Source: Fasciola hepatica (taxonomy: Eukaryota > Platyhelminthes > Trematoda > Plagiorchiida > Fasciolidae). Taken from it: a stretch of DNA of 64,000 bases. Of this stretch, positions 50,963 to 63,631 are shown piece by piece. The notes beneath the pieces are model-generated. The model had not been told where the DNA came from, did no database searches, and saw nothing but the letters and a program-made list of their open reading frames with translations. The stretch covers positions 5,394,001 to 5,458,000 of the forward strand of contig CANUEZ040000191.1 of the NCBI GenBank assembly GCA_948099385.1, given 5' to 3'. The translations under genes were made by a program, and so were the position numbers. Positions within the stretch are counted from its first letter, which is position 1. The number at the start of each line of letters is the position of its first letter.

Positions 50963-53900
50963 CTAAGTAAAACCAAGGCATTCCCTTATGAACAATCCAC
51001 ACAGATTCCTCATACAATGCAATAGAGCAGTAGCAAAGTAGATTTGTATAATATGATTCTCCATGCAGCTTGAACACTGAACTGACCATTGAAAATTATG
51101 GAAGCACTGTACAGCTGTTTGATCCGCTAAGGGAATCATGAGCATTGCACATGGACAGAGCCCACACGGGGACACGAACAAGGGTTGGGGTGAACGAATG
51201 TCAGTCGAACACCCAAACCACAATGCTACCCATATGGGTCCGAATGATTTGTTTAACATATACAACACATGATATAGCACAATCCCCAAATTGGCTTCGG
51301 CTTTCGCTTTCGCTTTGAACGGTAACAACCAAATTCTCGCACACCGATCCAATCCTATGTTCCATCACTTCTCTATTTATGAGCCTAAGTAAAACCAAGG
51401 CATTCCCTTATGAACAATCCACACAGATTGCTCATACAATGCAATAGAGCAGTAGCAGAGTAGATTTGTATAATATGATTCTCCATGCAGCTTGAACACT
51501 GAACAGACCATTGAAAATGATGGAAGCACTGTACAGCTGTTTGATCCGCTAAGGGAATCATGAGCATTGCACATGGACAGAGCCCACACGGGGACACGAA
51601 CAAGGGTTGGGGTGAACGAATGTCAGTCGAACACCCAAACCACAAGGCTATCCCATATGGGTCTCAACGCTTTGTTCAACATTTACAATACATGATATAG
51701 CACAATCCCCAAATTGGCTTCGGCTTTCGCTTTCGCTTTGAACGGTAACAACCAAATTCTCGCACACCGATCCAATCCTATGTTCCATCAATTCTCTATT
51801 TATGGGCCTAAGTAAAACCAAGGCATTCCCTTGTGAACAATCCACACAGATTGCTCATACAATGCAATAGAGCAGTAGCAGAGTAGATTTGTATAATATG
51901 ATTCTCCATGCAGCTTGCACACTGAACTGACCATTGAAATTATGGAAGCACTGTACAGCTGTTTGATCCGCTAAGGGAATCATGAGCATTGCACATGGAC
52001 AGAGCCCACGCGGAGACACGAACAAGGGTTGGGGTGAACGAATGTCAGTCGAACACCCAAACCACAAGGCTATCCCATATGGGTCTCAACGCATTGTTCA
52101 ACATATACAACACATGATATAGCACAATCCCCAAATTGGCTTCGGCTTTCGCTTTCGCTTTGAACTGTAACAACCAAATTCTCGCACACCGATCCAATCC
52201 TATGTTCCATCACTTCTCTATTTATGGGCCTAAGTAAAACCAAGGCATTCCCTTATGAACAATCCACACAGATTGCTCATACAATGCAATAGAGCAGTAG
52301 CAGAGTAGCTTTGTCGGATGTGATTCTCCATGCAGCTTAACCACGGAAATGACCATTGAAAATTATGGAAGCACTGTATAGCTGTTTGATCCGCTAAGGG
52401 AATCATGAGCATTGCACATGGACAGAGCCCACACGGGGACACGAACGAGGGTTGGGGTGAACGAATGTCAGTCGAACACCCAAACCACAAGGCTATCACA
52501 TATGTGTCCGAACGATTTGTTCAACATATACAACACATGATATAGCACAATCCCCAAATTGGCTTCTGCTTTCGCTTTCGCTTTGAACGGTAACAACCAA
52601 ATTCTCGCACACCGATCCAATCCTATGTTCCATCACTTCTCTATTTATGGGCCTAAGTAAAACCAAGGCATTCCCTTATGAACAATCCACACAGATTCCT
52701 CATACAATGCAATAGAGCAGTAGCAAAGTAGATTTGTATAATATGATTCTCCATGCAGCTTGAACACTGAACTGACCACTGAAAATTATGGAAGCACTGT
52801 ACAGCTGTTTGATCCGCTAAGGGAATCATGAGCATTGCACATGGACAGAGCCCACACGGGGACACGAACAAGGGTTGGGGTGAACGAATGTCAGTCGAAC
52901 ACCCAAACCACAATGCTACCCATATGGGTCCGAATGATTTGTTTAACATATACAACACATGATATAGCACAATCCCCAAATTGGCTTCGGCTATCGCTTA
53001 GCTTTGAACGGTAACAACCAAATTCTCGCACACCGATCCAATCCTATGTTCCATCACTTCTCTATTTATGGGCCTAAGTAAAACCAAGGCATTCCCTTAT
53101 GAACAATCCACACAGATTGCTCATACAATGCAATAGAGCAGTAGCAGAGTAGATTTGTATAATATGATTCTCCATGCAGCTTAACCACGGAAATGACCAT
53201 TGAAAATGATGGAAGCACTGTACAGCTGTTTGATCCGCTAAGGGAATCATGAGCATTGCACATGGACAGAGCCCACACGGGGACACGAACAAGGGTTGGG
53301 GTGAACGAATGTCAGTCGAACACCCAAACCACAAGGCTATCGCATATGGGTCTCAACGCTTTGTTCAACATATACAATACATGATATAGCACAATCCCCA
53401 AATTGGCTTCGGCTTTCGCTTTCGCTTTGAACGGTAACAACCAAATTCTCGCACACCGATCCAATCCTATGTTCCATCACTTCTCTATTTATGGGCCTAA
53501 GTAAAACCAAGGCATTCCCTTATGAACAATCCACACAGATTGCTCATACAATGCAATAGAGCAGTAGCAGAGTAGATTTGTATAATATGATTCTCCATGC
53601 AGCTTAACCACGGAAATGACCATTGAAAATGATGGAAGCACTGTACAGCTGTTTGATCCGCTAAGGGAATCATGAGCATTGCACATGGACAGAGCCCACA
53701 CGGGGACACGAACAAGGGTTGGGGTGAACGAATGTCAGTCGAACACCCAAACCACAAGGCTATCGCATATGGGTCTCAACGCTTTGTTCAACATATACAC
53801 TACATGATATAGCACAATCCCCAAATTGGCTTTGGCTTTGGCTTTCGCTTTGAACGGTAACAACGAAATTCTCGCATACCGATCCAATCCTATGTTCCAT

Positions 53901-55185
53901 CACTTCTCTATTTATGGGCCTAAGTAAAACCAAGGCATTCCCTTATGAACAATCCACACAGATTGCTCATACAATGCAATAGAGCAGTAGCAGAGGAGAT
54001 TTGTATAATATGATTCTCCATGCAGCTTGCACACTGAACTGACCATTGAAATTATGGAAGCACTGTACAGCTGTTTGATCCGCTAAGGGAATCATGAGCA
54101 TTGCACATGGACAGAGCCCACGCGGAGACACGAACAAGGGTTGGGGTGAACGAATGTCAGTCGAACACCCAAACCACAAGGCTATCCCATATGGGTCTCA
54201 ACGCATTGTTCAACATATACAACACATGATATAGCACAATCCCCAAATTGGCTTCTGCTTTCGCTTTCGCTTTGAACGGTAACAACCAAATTCTCGCACA
54301 CCGATCCAATCCTATGTTCCATCACTTCTCTATTTATGGGCCTAAGTAAAACCAAGGCATTCCCTTATGAACAATCCACACAGATTGCTCATACAATGCA
54401 ATAGAGCAGTAGCAGAGTAGCTTTGTCTGATGTGATTCTCCATGCAGCTTAACCACGGAAATGACCATTGAAAATTATGGAAGCACTGTATAGCTGTTTG
54501 ATCCGCTAAGGGAATCATGAGCATTGCACATGGACAGAGCCCACACGGGGACACGAACAAGGGTTGGGGTGAACGAATGTCAGTCGAACACCCAAACCAC
54601 AAGGCTATCCCATATGGGTCTCAACGCTTTGTTGAATATATACAATACATAATATACCACAATCCCCTAATTGGCTTCGGCTTTCGCTTTCGCTTTGAAC
54701 GGTAACAACCAAATTCTCGCACACCGATCCAATCCTATGTTCCATCACTTCTCTATTTATGGGCCTAAGTAAAACCAAGGCATTCCCTTATGAACAATCC
54801 ACACAGATTCCTCATACAATGCAATAGAGCAGTAGCAGAGTAGATTTGTATAATATGATTCTCCATGCAGCTTGAACACTGAACTGACCATTGAAAATTA
54901 TGGAAGCACTGTACAGCTGTTTGATCCGCTAAGGGAATCATGAGCATTGCACATGGACAGAGCCCACACGGGGACACGAACAAGGGTTGGGGTGAACGAA
55001 TGTCAGTCGAACACCCAAACCACAAGGCTACCCATATGGGTCCGAATGATTTCTTTAACATATACAACACATGATATAGCACAATCCCCAAATTGGCTTC
55101 GGCTTTCGCTTAGCTTTGAACGGTAACAACCAAATTCTCGCACACCGATCCAATCCTATGTTCCATCACTTCTCTATTTATGAGC
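50963..55185 (+). repeat. Overlapping four- and five-monomer HORs
   Basis: The 50963 monomer (CAGATTCCTCATAC, AGCAAAGTAGA, CAATGCTACCCATATGG) recurs at 52653 (1,690 bp). The set 51808, 52230, 52653 recurs at 53920, 54342, 54765 (2,112 bp), with CAGCTTGCACACTG in the first, GTAGCTTTGTC in the second, and CAGATTCCTC plus the CTACCCATATGG junction in the third. The monomers at 52653 and 54765 also share a one-base loss in the hexamer tract (CGCTTAGCTTTG). Four- and five-monomer periods therefore coexist here. Confidence 0.82.
53074..53919 (+). repeat. Adjacent single-monomer duplication (423 bp)
   Basis: The monomers at 53074 and 53497 appear identical by eye from the anchor through the CTATCGCATATGGG junction, which these two copies share. 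They diverge only at ACAATACATG against ACACTACATG, after which the second is followed by the GGCTTTGGC hexamer variant. This is the clearest one-unit duplication in the window. Confidence 0.85.
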
Positions 55186-58100
55186 CTAAGTAAAACCAAG
55201 GCATTCCCTTATGAACAATCCACACAGATTGCTCATACAATGCAATAGAGCAGTAGCAGAGTAGATTTGTATAATATGATTCTCCATGCAGCTTGAACAC
55301 TGAACTGACCATTGAAATTATGGAAGCACTGTACAGCTGTTTGATCCGCTAAGGGAATCACGAGCATTGCACATGGACAGAGCTCACTCGGAGACACGAA
55401 CAAGGGTTGGGGTGAACGAAAGTCAGTCGAACACCCAAACCACAAGGCTATCCTATATGTGTCCGAACGATTTGTTCAACATATACAACACATGATATAG
55501 CACAATCCCCAAATTGGCTTCGGCTTTCGCTTTCGCTTTGAACGGTAACAACCAAATTCTCGCACACCGATCCAATCCTATGTTCCATCACTTCTCTATT
55601 TATGGGCCTAAGTAAAACCAACGCATTCCCTTATGAACAATCCACACAGATTGCTCATACAATGCAATAGAGCAGTAGCAAAGTAGATTTGTATAATATG
55701 ATTCTCCATGCAGCCTGAACACTGAACTGACCATTGAAAATGATGGAAGCACTGTACAGCTGTTTGATCCGCTAAGGGAATCATGAGCATTGCACATGGA
55801 CAGAGCCCACACGGGGACACGAACAAGGGTTGGGGTGAACGAATGTCAGTCGAACACCAAAACCACAAGGCTATCCCATATGGGTCTCAACGCATTGTTC
55901 AACATATACACTACATGATATAGCACAATCCCCAAATTGGCTTTGGCTTTGGCTTTCGCTTTGAACGGTAACAACGAAATTCTCGCATACCGATCCAATC
56001 CTATGTTCCATCACTTCTCTATTTATGGGCCTAAGTAAAACCAAGGCATTCCCTTATGAACAATCCACACAGATTGCTCATACAATGCAATAGAGCAGTA
56101 GCAGAGTAGCTTTGTCTGATGTGATTCTCCATGCAGCTTTACCACGGAAATGACCATTGAAAATTATGGAAGCACTGTATAGCTGTTTGATCCGCTAAGG
56201 GAATCATGAGCATTGCACATGGACAGAGCCCACACGGGGACACGAACAAGGGTTGGGGTGAACGAATGTCAGTCGAACACCCAAACCACAAGGCTATCCC
56301 ATATGGGTCTCAACGCTTTGTTCAACATATACAATACATGATATAGCACAATCCCCAAATTGGCTTCGGCTTTCGCTTTCGCTTTGAACGGTAACAACCA
56401 AATTCTCGCACACCGATCCAATCCTATGTTCCATCAATTCTCTATTTATGGGCCTAAGTGAAACCAAGGCATTCCCTTATGAACAATCCACACAGATTGC
56501 TCATACAATGCAATAGAGCAGTAGCAGAGTAGATTTGTATAATATGATTCTCCATGCAGCTTGAACACTGAACTGACCATTGAAATTTTGGAAGCACTGT
56601 ACAGCTGTTTGATCCGCTAAGGGTATCACGAGCATTGCACATGGACAGAGCTCACTCGGAGACACGAACAAGGGTTGGGGTGAACGAATGTCAGTCGAAC
56701 ACCCAAACCACAAGGCTATCCTATATGTGTCCGAACGATTTGTTCAACATATACAACACATGATATAGCACAATCCCCAAATTGGCTTCGGCTTTCGCTT
56801 TCGCTTTGAACGGTAACAACCAAATTCTCGCACACCGATCCAATCCTATGTTCCATCACTTCTCTATTTATGGGCCTAAGTAAAACCAAGGCATTCCCTT
56901 ATGAACAATCCACACAGATTCCTCATACAATGCAATAGCGCAGTAGCAGATTTGATTTGTATAATATGATTCTCCATGCAGCTTGAACACTGAACTGACC
57001 ATTGAAAATGATGGAAGCACTGTACAGCTGTTTGATCCGCTAAGGGAATCATGAGCATTGCACATGGACAGAGCCCACACGGGAACACGAACAAGGGTAG
57101 GGGTGAACGAATGTCAGTCGAACACCCAAACCACAAGGCTACCCATATGGGTCCGAATGATTTCTTTAACATATACAACACATGATATAGCACAATCCCC
57201 AAATTGGCTTCGGCTTTCGCTTTCGCTTTGAACGGTAACAACCAAATTCTCGCACACCGATCCAATCCTATGTTCCATCACTTCTCTATTTATGGGCCTA
57301 AGTAAAACCAAGGCATTCCCTTATGAACAATCCACACAGATTGCTCATACAATGCAATAGAGCAGTAGCAGAGTAGATTTGTATAATATGATTCTCCATG
57401 CAGCTTGAACACTGAACTGACCATTGAAATTTTGGAAGCACTGTACAGCTGTTTGATCCGCTAAGGGAATCACGAGCATTGCACATGGACAGAGCTCACT
57501 CGGAGACACGAACAAGGGTTGGGGTGAACGAATGTCAGTAGAACACCCAAACCACAAGGCTATCCTATATGTGTCCGAACGATTTGTTCAACATATACAA
57601 CACATGATATAGCACAATCCCCAAATTGGCTTCGGCTTTCGCTTTCGCTTTGAACTGTAACAACCAAATTCTCGCACACCGATCCAATCCCATGTTCCAT
57701 CACTTCTATATTTATGGGCCTAAGTAAAACCAAGGCATTCCCTTATGAACAATCCCCACACAGATTGCTCATACAATGCAATAGTGCAGTAGCAAAGTAG
57801 ATTTGTATAATATGATTCTCCATGCAGCCTGAACACTGAACTGACCATTGAAAATTATGTAAGCACTGTACAGCTGTTTGATCCGCTAAGGGAATCATGA
57901 GCATTGCACATGGACAGAGCCCACACGGGGACACGAACAAGGGTTGGGGTGAACGAATGTCAGTCGAACACCCAAACCACAAGGCTATCCGATATGGGTC
58001 TGAAAGCTTTGTTCAACATATACACTACATGATATAGCACAATCCCCAAATTGGCTTCGGCTTTCGCTTTCGCTTTGAACGGTAACAACCAAATTCTCGC

Positions 58101-59412
58101 ACACCGATCCAATCACATGTTCCATCACTTCTCTATTTATGGGCCTAAGTAAAACCAAGGCATTCCCTTATGAACAATCCACACAGATTGCTCATACAAT
58201 GCAATAGAGCAGTAGCAGAGTAAATTTGTCTGATGTGATTCTCCATGCAGCTTGAACACTGAACAGACCATTGAAAATTATGGAAGCACTGTACAGCTGT
58301 TTGATCCGATAAGGGAATCATGAGCATTGCACATGGACAGAGCCCACGCGGAGACACGAACAAGGGTTGGGGTGAACGAATGTCAGTCGAACACCCAAAC
58401 CACAAGGCTATCCGATATGGGTCTCAACGCTCTGTTCAACATATACAATACATGATATAGCACAATCCCCAAATTGGCTTCGGCTTTCGCTTTCGCTTTG
58501 AACGGTAACAACCAAATTCTCGCACACCGATCCAATCCTATGTTCCATCAATTCTCTATTTATGGGCCTAAGTAAAACCAAGGCATTCCCTTATGAACAA
58601 TCCACACAGATTGCTCATACAATGCAATAGTGCAGTAGCAAAGTAGATTTGTATAATATGATTCTCCATGCAGCTTGAACACTGAACTGACCATTGAAAA
58701 TTATGGAAGCACTGTACAGCTGTTTGATCCGCTAAGGGAATCATGAGCATTGCACATGGACAGAGCCCACACGGGGACACGAACAAGGGTTGGGGTGAAC
58801 GAATGTCAGTCGAACACCCAAACCACAAGGCTATCCGATATGGGTCTGAAAGCTTTGTTCAACATATACAACACATGATATAGCACAATCCCCTAATTGG
58901 CTTCGGCTTTCGCTTTCGCTTTGAACTGTAACAACCAAATTCTCGCACACCGATCCAATCCCATGTTCCATCACTTCTCTATTTATGGGCCTAAGTAAAA
59001 CCAAGGCATTCCCTTATGAACAATCCACACAGGATGCTCATACAATGCAATAGAGCAGTAGCAGAGTAGATTTGTATAATATGATTCTCCATGCAGCTTG
59101 AACACTGAACTGACCATTGAAATTTTGGAAGCACTGTACAGCTGTTTGATCCGCTAAGGGAATCACGAGCATTGCACATGGACAGAGCTCACTCGGAGAC
59201 ACGAACAAGGGTTGGGGTGAACGAAAGTCAGTCGAACACCCAAACCACAAGGCTATCCGATATGGGTCTCAACGCTTTGTTCAACATATACAACACATGA
59301 TATAGCACAATCCCCAAATTGGCTTCGGCTTTCGCTTTCGCTTTGAACGGTAACAACCGAATTCTCGCACACCGATCCAATCCTATGTTCCATCACTTCT
59401 CTATTTATGGGC
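55186..59412 (+). repeat. Monomers with the CACGAGCATTG / GAGCTCACTCGG signature
   Basis: The monomers at 55186, 56454, 57298 and 58991 share ATCACGAGCATTGC and AGAGCTCACTCGG, a signature confined to this end of the window (also 59836 and 61944). They alternate with other types. The pairs 54765/56876, 55186/57298 and 55608/57720 are 2,111-2,112 bp apart, so a five-monomer period runs through the region, though it is not exact. Confidence 0.8.
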
Positions 59413-61523
59413 CTAAGTAAAACCAAGGCATTCCCTTATGAACAATCCACACAGATTGCTCATACAATGCAATAGAGCAGTAGCAGAGTAGATTTGTATA
59501 ATATGTTTCTCCATGCAGCTTGAACACTGAACTGACCATTGAAAATTATGGAAGCACTCTACAGCTGTTTGATCCGCTAAGGGAAACATGAGCATTGCAC
59601 ATGGACAGAGCCCACACGGGGACACGAACAAGGGTTTGGGTGAACGAATGTCAGTCGAACACCCAAACCACAAGGCTATCCCATATGGGTCTGAAAGCTT
59701 TGTTCAACATATACACTACATGATATAGCACAATCCCCAAATTGGCTTCGTCTTTCGCTTTCGCTTTGAACGGTAACAACCAAATTCTCGCACACCGATC
59801 CAATCCTATGTTCCATCACTTCTCTATTTATGGGCCTAAGTAAAACCAAGGCATTCCCTTATGAACAATCCACACAGATTCCTCATACAATGCAATAGAG
59901 CAGTAGCGAAGTAGATTTGTATAATATGATTCTCCATGCAGCTTGAACACTGAACTGACCATTGAAATTTTGGAAGCACTGTACAGCTGTTTGATCCGCT
60001 AAGGGAATCACGAGCATTGCACATGGACAGAGCTCACTCGGAGACACGAACAAGGGTTGGGGTGAATGATTGTCAGTCGAACACCCAAACCACAAGGCTA
60101 TCCTATATGTGTCCGAACGCTTTGTTCAACATATACACTACATGATATAGCACAATCCCCAAATTGGCTTCGGCTTTCGCTTTCGCTTTGAACGGTAACA
60201 ACCAAATTCTCGCACACCGATCCAATCCTATGTTCCATCAATTCTCTATTTATGGGCCTAAGTAAAACCAAGGCATTCCCTTATGAACAATCCACACAGA
60301 TTGCTCATACAATGCAATAGAGCAGTAGCAGATTTGATTTGTCTGAATTGATTCTCCATGCAGCTTAACCACGGAAATGACCATTGAATATTATGGAAGC
60401 ACTGTATAGCTGTTTGATCCGCTAAGGGAATCATGAGCATTGCACATGGACAGAGCCCACTCGGAGACACGAACAAGGGTTGGGGTGAACGAATGTCAGT
60501 CGAACACCCAAACCACAAGGCTATCCCATATGGGTCTCAACGCTTTGTTCAACATATACACTACATGATATAGCACAATCCCCAAATTGGCTTCGGCTTT
60601 CGCTTTCGCTTTGATCGGTAACAACCAAATTCTCGCACACCGATCCAATCCTATGTTCCATCACTTCTCTATTTATGGGCCTAAGTAAAACCAAGGCATT
60701 CCCTTATGAACAATCCACACAGATTGCTCATACAATGCAATAGAGCAGTAGCAGAGTAGATTTGTATATGTTTCTCCATGCAGCTTGAACACTGAACTGA
60801 CCATTGAAAATGATGGAAGCACTGTACAGCTGTTTGATCCGCTAAGGGAAACATGAGCATTGCACATGGACAGAGCCCACTCGCAGACACGAACAAGGGT
60901 TGGGGTGAACGAATGTCAGTCGAACACCCAAACCACAAGGCTATCCCATATGGGTCTCAACGCTTTGTTGAATATATACAATACGTGATATAGCACAATC
61001 CCCAAATTGGCTTCGGCTTTCGCTTTCGCTTTGAACGGTAACAACCAAATTCTCGCACACCGATCCAATCCTATGTTCCATCACTTCTCTATTTATGGGC
61101 CTAAGTAAAACCAAGGCATTCCCTTATGAACAATCCACACAGATTGCTCATACAATGCAATAGAGCAGTAGCAGAGTAGATTTGTATAATATGATTCTCC
61201 ATGCAGCTTGAACACTGAACTGACCATTGAAAATGATGGAAGCACTGTACAGCTGTTTGATCCGCTAAGGGAATCATGAGCATTGCACATGGACAGAGCC
61301 CACTCGGAGACACGAACAAGGGTTGGGGTGAACGAATGTCAGTAGAACACCCAAACCACAAGGCTATCCGATATGGGTCTGAAAGCTTTGTTCAACATGT
61401 ACACTACATGATATAGCACAATCCACAAATTGGCTTCGGCTTTCGCTTTCGCTTTGAACTGTAACAACCAAATTCTCGCACACCGATCCAATCCTATGTT
61501 CCATCACTTCTCTATTTATGGGC
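59413..61523 (+). repeat. Five-monomer HOR, copy 1 (2,108-2,111 bp)
   Basis: The monomers at 59413, 59836, 60258, 60681 and 61101 form the unit. Markers are GGGTTTGGGTG, AGTAGCGAAGTAG, TCTGAATTGATTC with GAATATTATGG, TTTGTATATGTTTC (a three-base loss, 420-bp monomer) with CTCGCAGACACG, and CAGTAGAACACCC with CATGTACAC. The same order follows immediately downstream. Confidence 0.9.
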
Positions 61524-63631
61524 CTAAGTAAAACCAAGGCATTCCCTTATGAACAATCCACACAGATTGCTCATACAATGCAATAGAGCAGTAGCAGAGT
61601 AGATTTGTATATGTTTCTCCATGCAGCTTGAACACTGAACTGACCATTGAAAATTATGGAAGCACTCTACAGCTGTTTGATCCGCTAAGGGAAACATGAG
61701 CATTGCACATGGACAGAGCCCACACGGGGACACGAACAAGGGTTTGGGTGAACGAATGTCAGTCGAACACCCAAACCACAAGGCTATCCCATATGGGTCT
61801 GAAAGCTTTGTTCAACATATACACTACATGATATAGCACAATCCCCAAATTGGCTTCGTCTTTCGCTTTCGCTTTGAACGGTAACAACCAAATTCTCGCA
61901 CACCGATCCAATCCTATGTTCCATCACTTCTCTATTTATGGGCCTAAGTAAAACCAAGGCATTCCCTTATGAACAATCCACACAGATTCCTCATACAATG
62001 CAATAGAGCAGTAGCGAAGTAGATTTGTATAATATGATTCTCCATGCAGCTTGAACACTGAACTGACCATTGAAATTTTGGAAGCACTGTACAGCTGTTT
62101 GATCCGCTAAGGGAATCACGAGCATTGCACATGGACAGAGCTCACTCGGAGACACGAACAAGGGTTGGGGTGAATGATTGTCAGTCGAACACCCAAACCA
62201 CAAGGCTATCCTATATGTGTCCGAACGCTTTGTTCAACATATACACTACATGATATAGCACAATCCCCAAATTGGCTTCGGCTTTCGCTTTCGCTTTGAA
62301 CGGTAACAACCAAATTCTCGCACACCGATCCAATCCTATGTTCCATCAATTCTCTATTTATGGGCCTAAGTAAAACCAAGGCATTCCCTTATGAACAATC
62401 CACACAGATTGCTCATACAATGCAATAGAGCAGTAGCAGATTTGATTTGTCTGAATTGATTCTCCATGCAGCTTAACCACGGAAATGACCATTGAATATT
62501 ATGGAAGCACTGTATAGCTGTTTGATCCGCTAAGGGAATCATGAGCATTGCACATGGACAGAGCCCACTCGGAGACACGAACAAGGGTTGGGGTGAACGA
62601 ATGTCAGTCGAACACCCAAACCACAAGGCTATCCCATATGGGTCTCAACGCTTTGTTCAACATATACACTACATGATATAGCACAATCCCCAAATTGGCT
62701 TCGGCTTTCGCTTTCGCTTTGATCGGTAACAACCAAATTCTCGCACACCGATCCAATCCTATGTTCCATCACTTCTCTATTTATGGGCCTAAGTAAAACC
62801 AAGGCATTCCCTTATGAACAATCCACACAGATTGCTCATACAATGCAATAGAGCAGTAGCAGAGTAGATTTGTATATGTTTCTCCATGCAGCTTGAACAC
62901 TGAACTGACCATTGAAAATGATGGAAGCACTGTACAGCTGTTTGATCCGCTAAGGGAAACATGAGCATTGCACATGGACAGAGCCCACTCGCAGACACGA
63001 ACAAGGGTTGGGGTGAACGAATGTCAGTCGAACACCCAAACCACAAGGCTATCCCATATGGGTCTCAACGCTTTGTTGAATATATACAATACGTGATATA
63101 GCACAATCCCCAAATTGGCTTCGGCTTTCGCTTTCGCTTTGAACGGTAACAACCAAATTCTCGCACACCGATCCAATCCTATGTTCCATCACTTCTCTAT
63201 TTATGGGCCTAAGTAAAACCAAGGCATTCCCTTATGAACAATCCACACAGATTGCTCATACAATGCAATAGAGCAGTAGCAGAGTAGATTTGTATAATAT
63301 GATTCTCCATGCAGCTTGAACACTGAACTGACCATTGAAAATGATGGAAGCACTGTACAGCTGTTTGATCCGCTAAGGGAATCATGAGCATTGCACATGG
63401 ACAGAGCCCACTCGGAGACACGAACAAGGGTTGGGGTGAACGAATGTCAGTAGAACACCCAAACCACAAGGCTATCCGATATGGGTCTGAAAGCTTTGTT
63501 CAACATGTACACTACATGATATAGCACAATCCACAAATTGGCTTCGGCTTTCGCTTTCGCTTTGAACTGTAACAACCAAATTCTCGCACACCGATCCAAT
63601 CCTATGTTCCATCACTTCTCTATTTATGGGC
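61524..63631 (+). repeat. Five-monomer HOR, copy 2 (2,108 bp)
   Basis: From about 61,640 onward every marker of the first copy recurs at an offset of 2,108 bp, and I found no difference over roughly 2 kb by eye. The first monomer (61524) is a hybrid: its left part has the three-base loss of the 60681 type, and its right part has the CACTCTACAGC/GGGTTTGGGTG of the 59413 type. This locates the exchange that produced the duplication. Confidence 0.9.

Noticed and set aside
53074..53919. Identical neighbouring monomers as a pure assembly artefact
   Set aside because: This is possible but unproven. The copies differ in their right flank (ACAATACATG against ACACTACATG), which favours a real duplication. 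Read evidence is needed to be certain.
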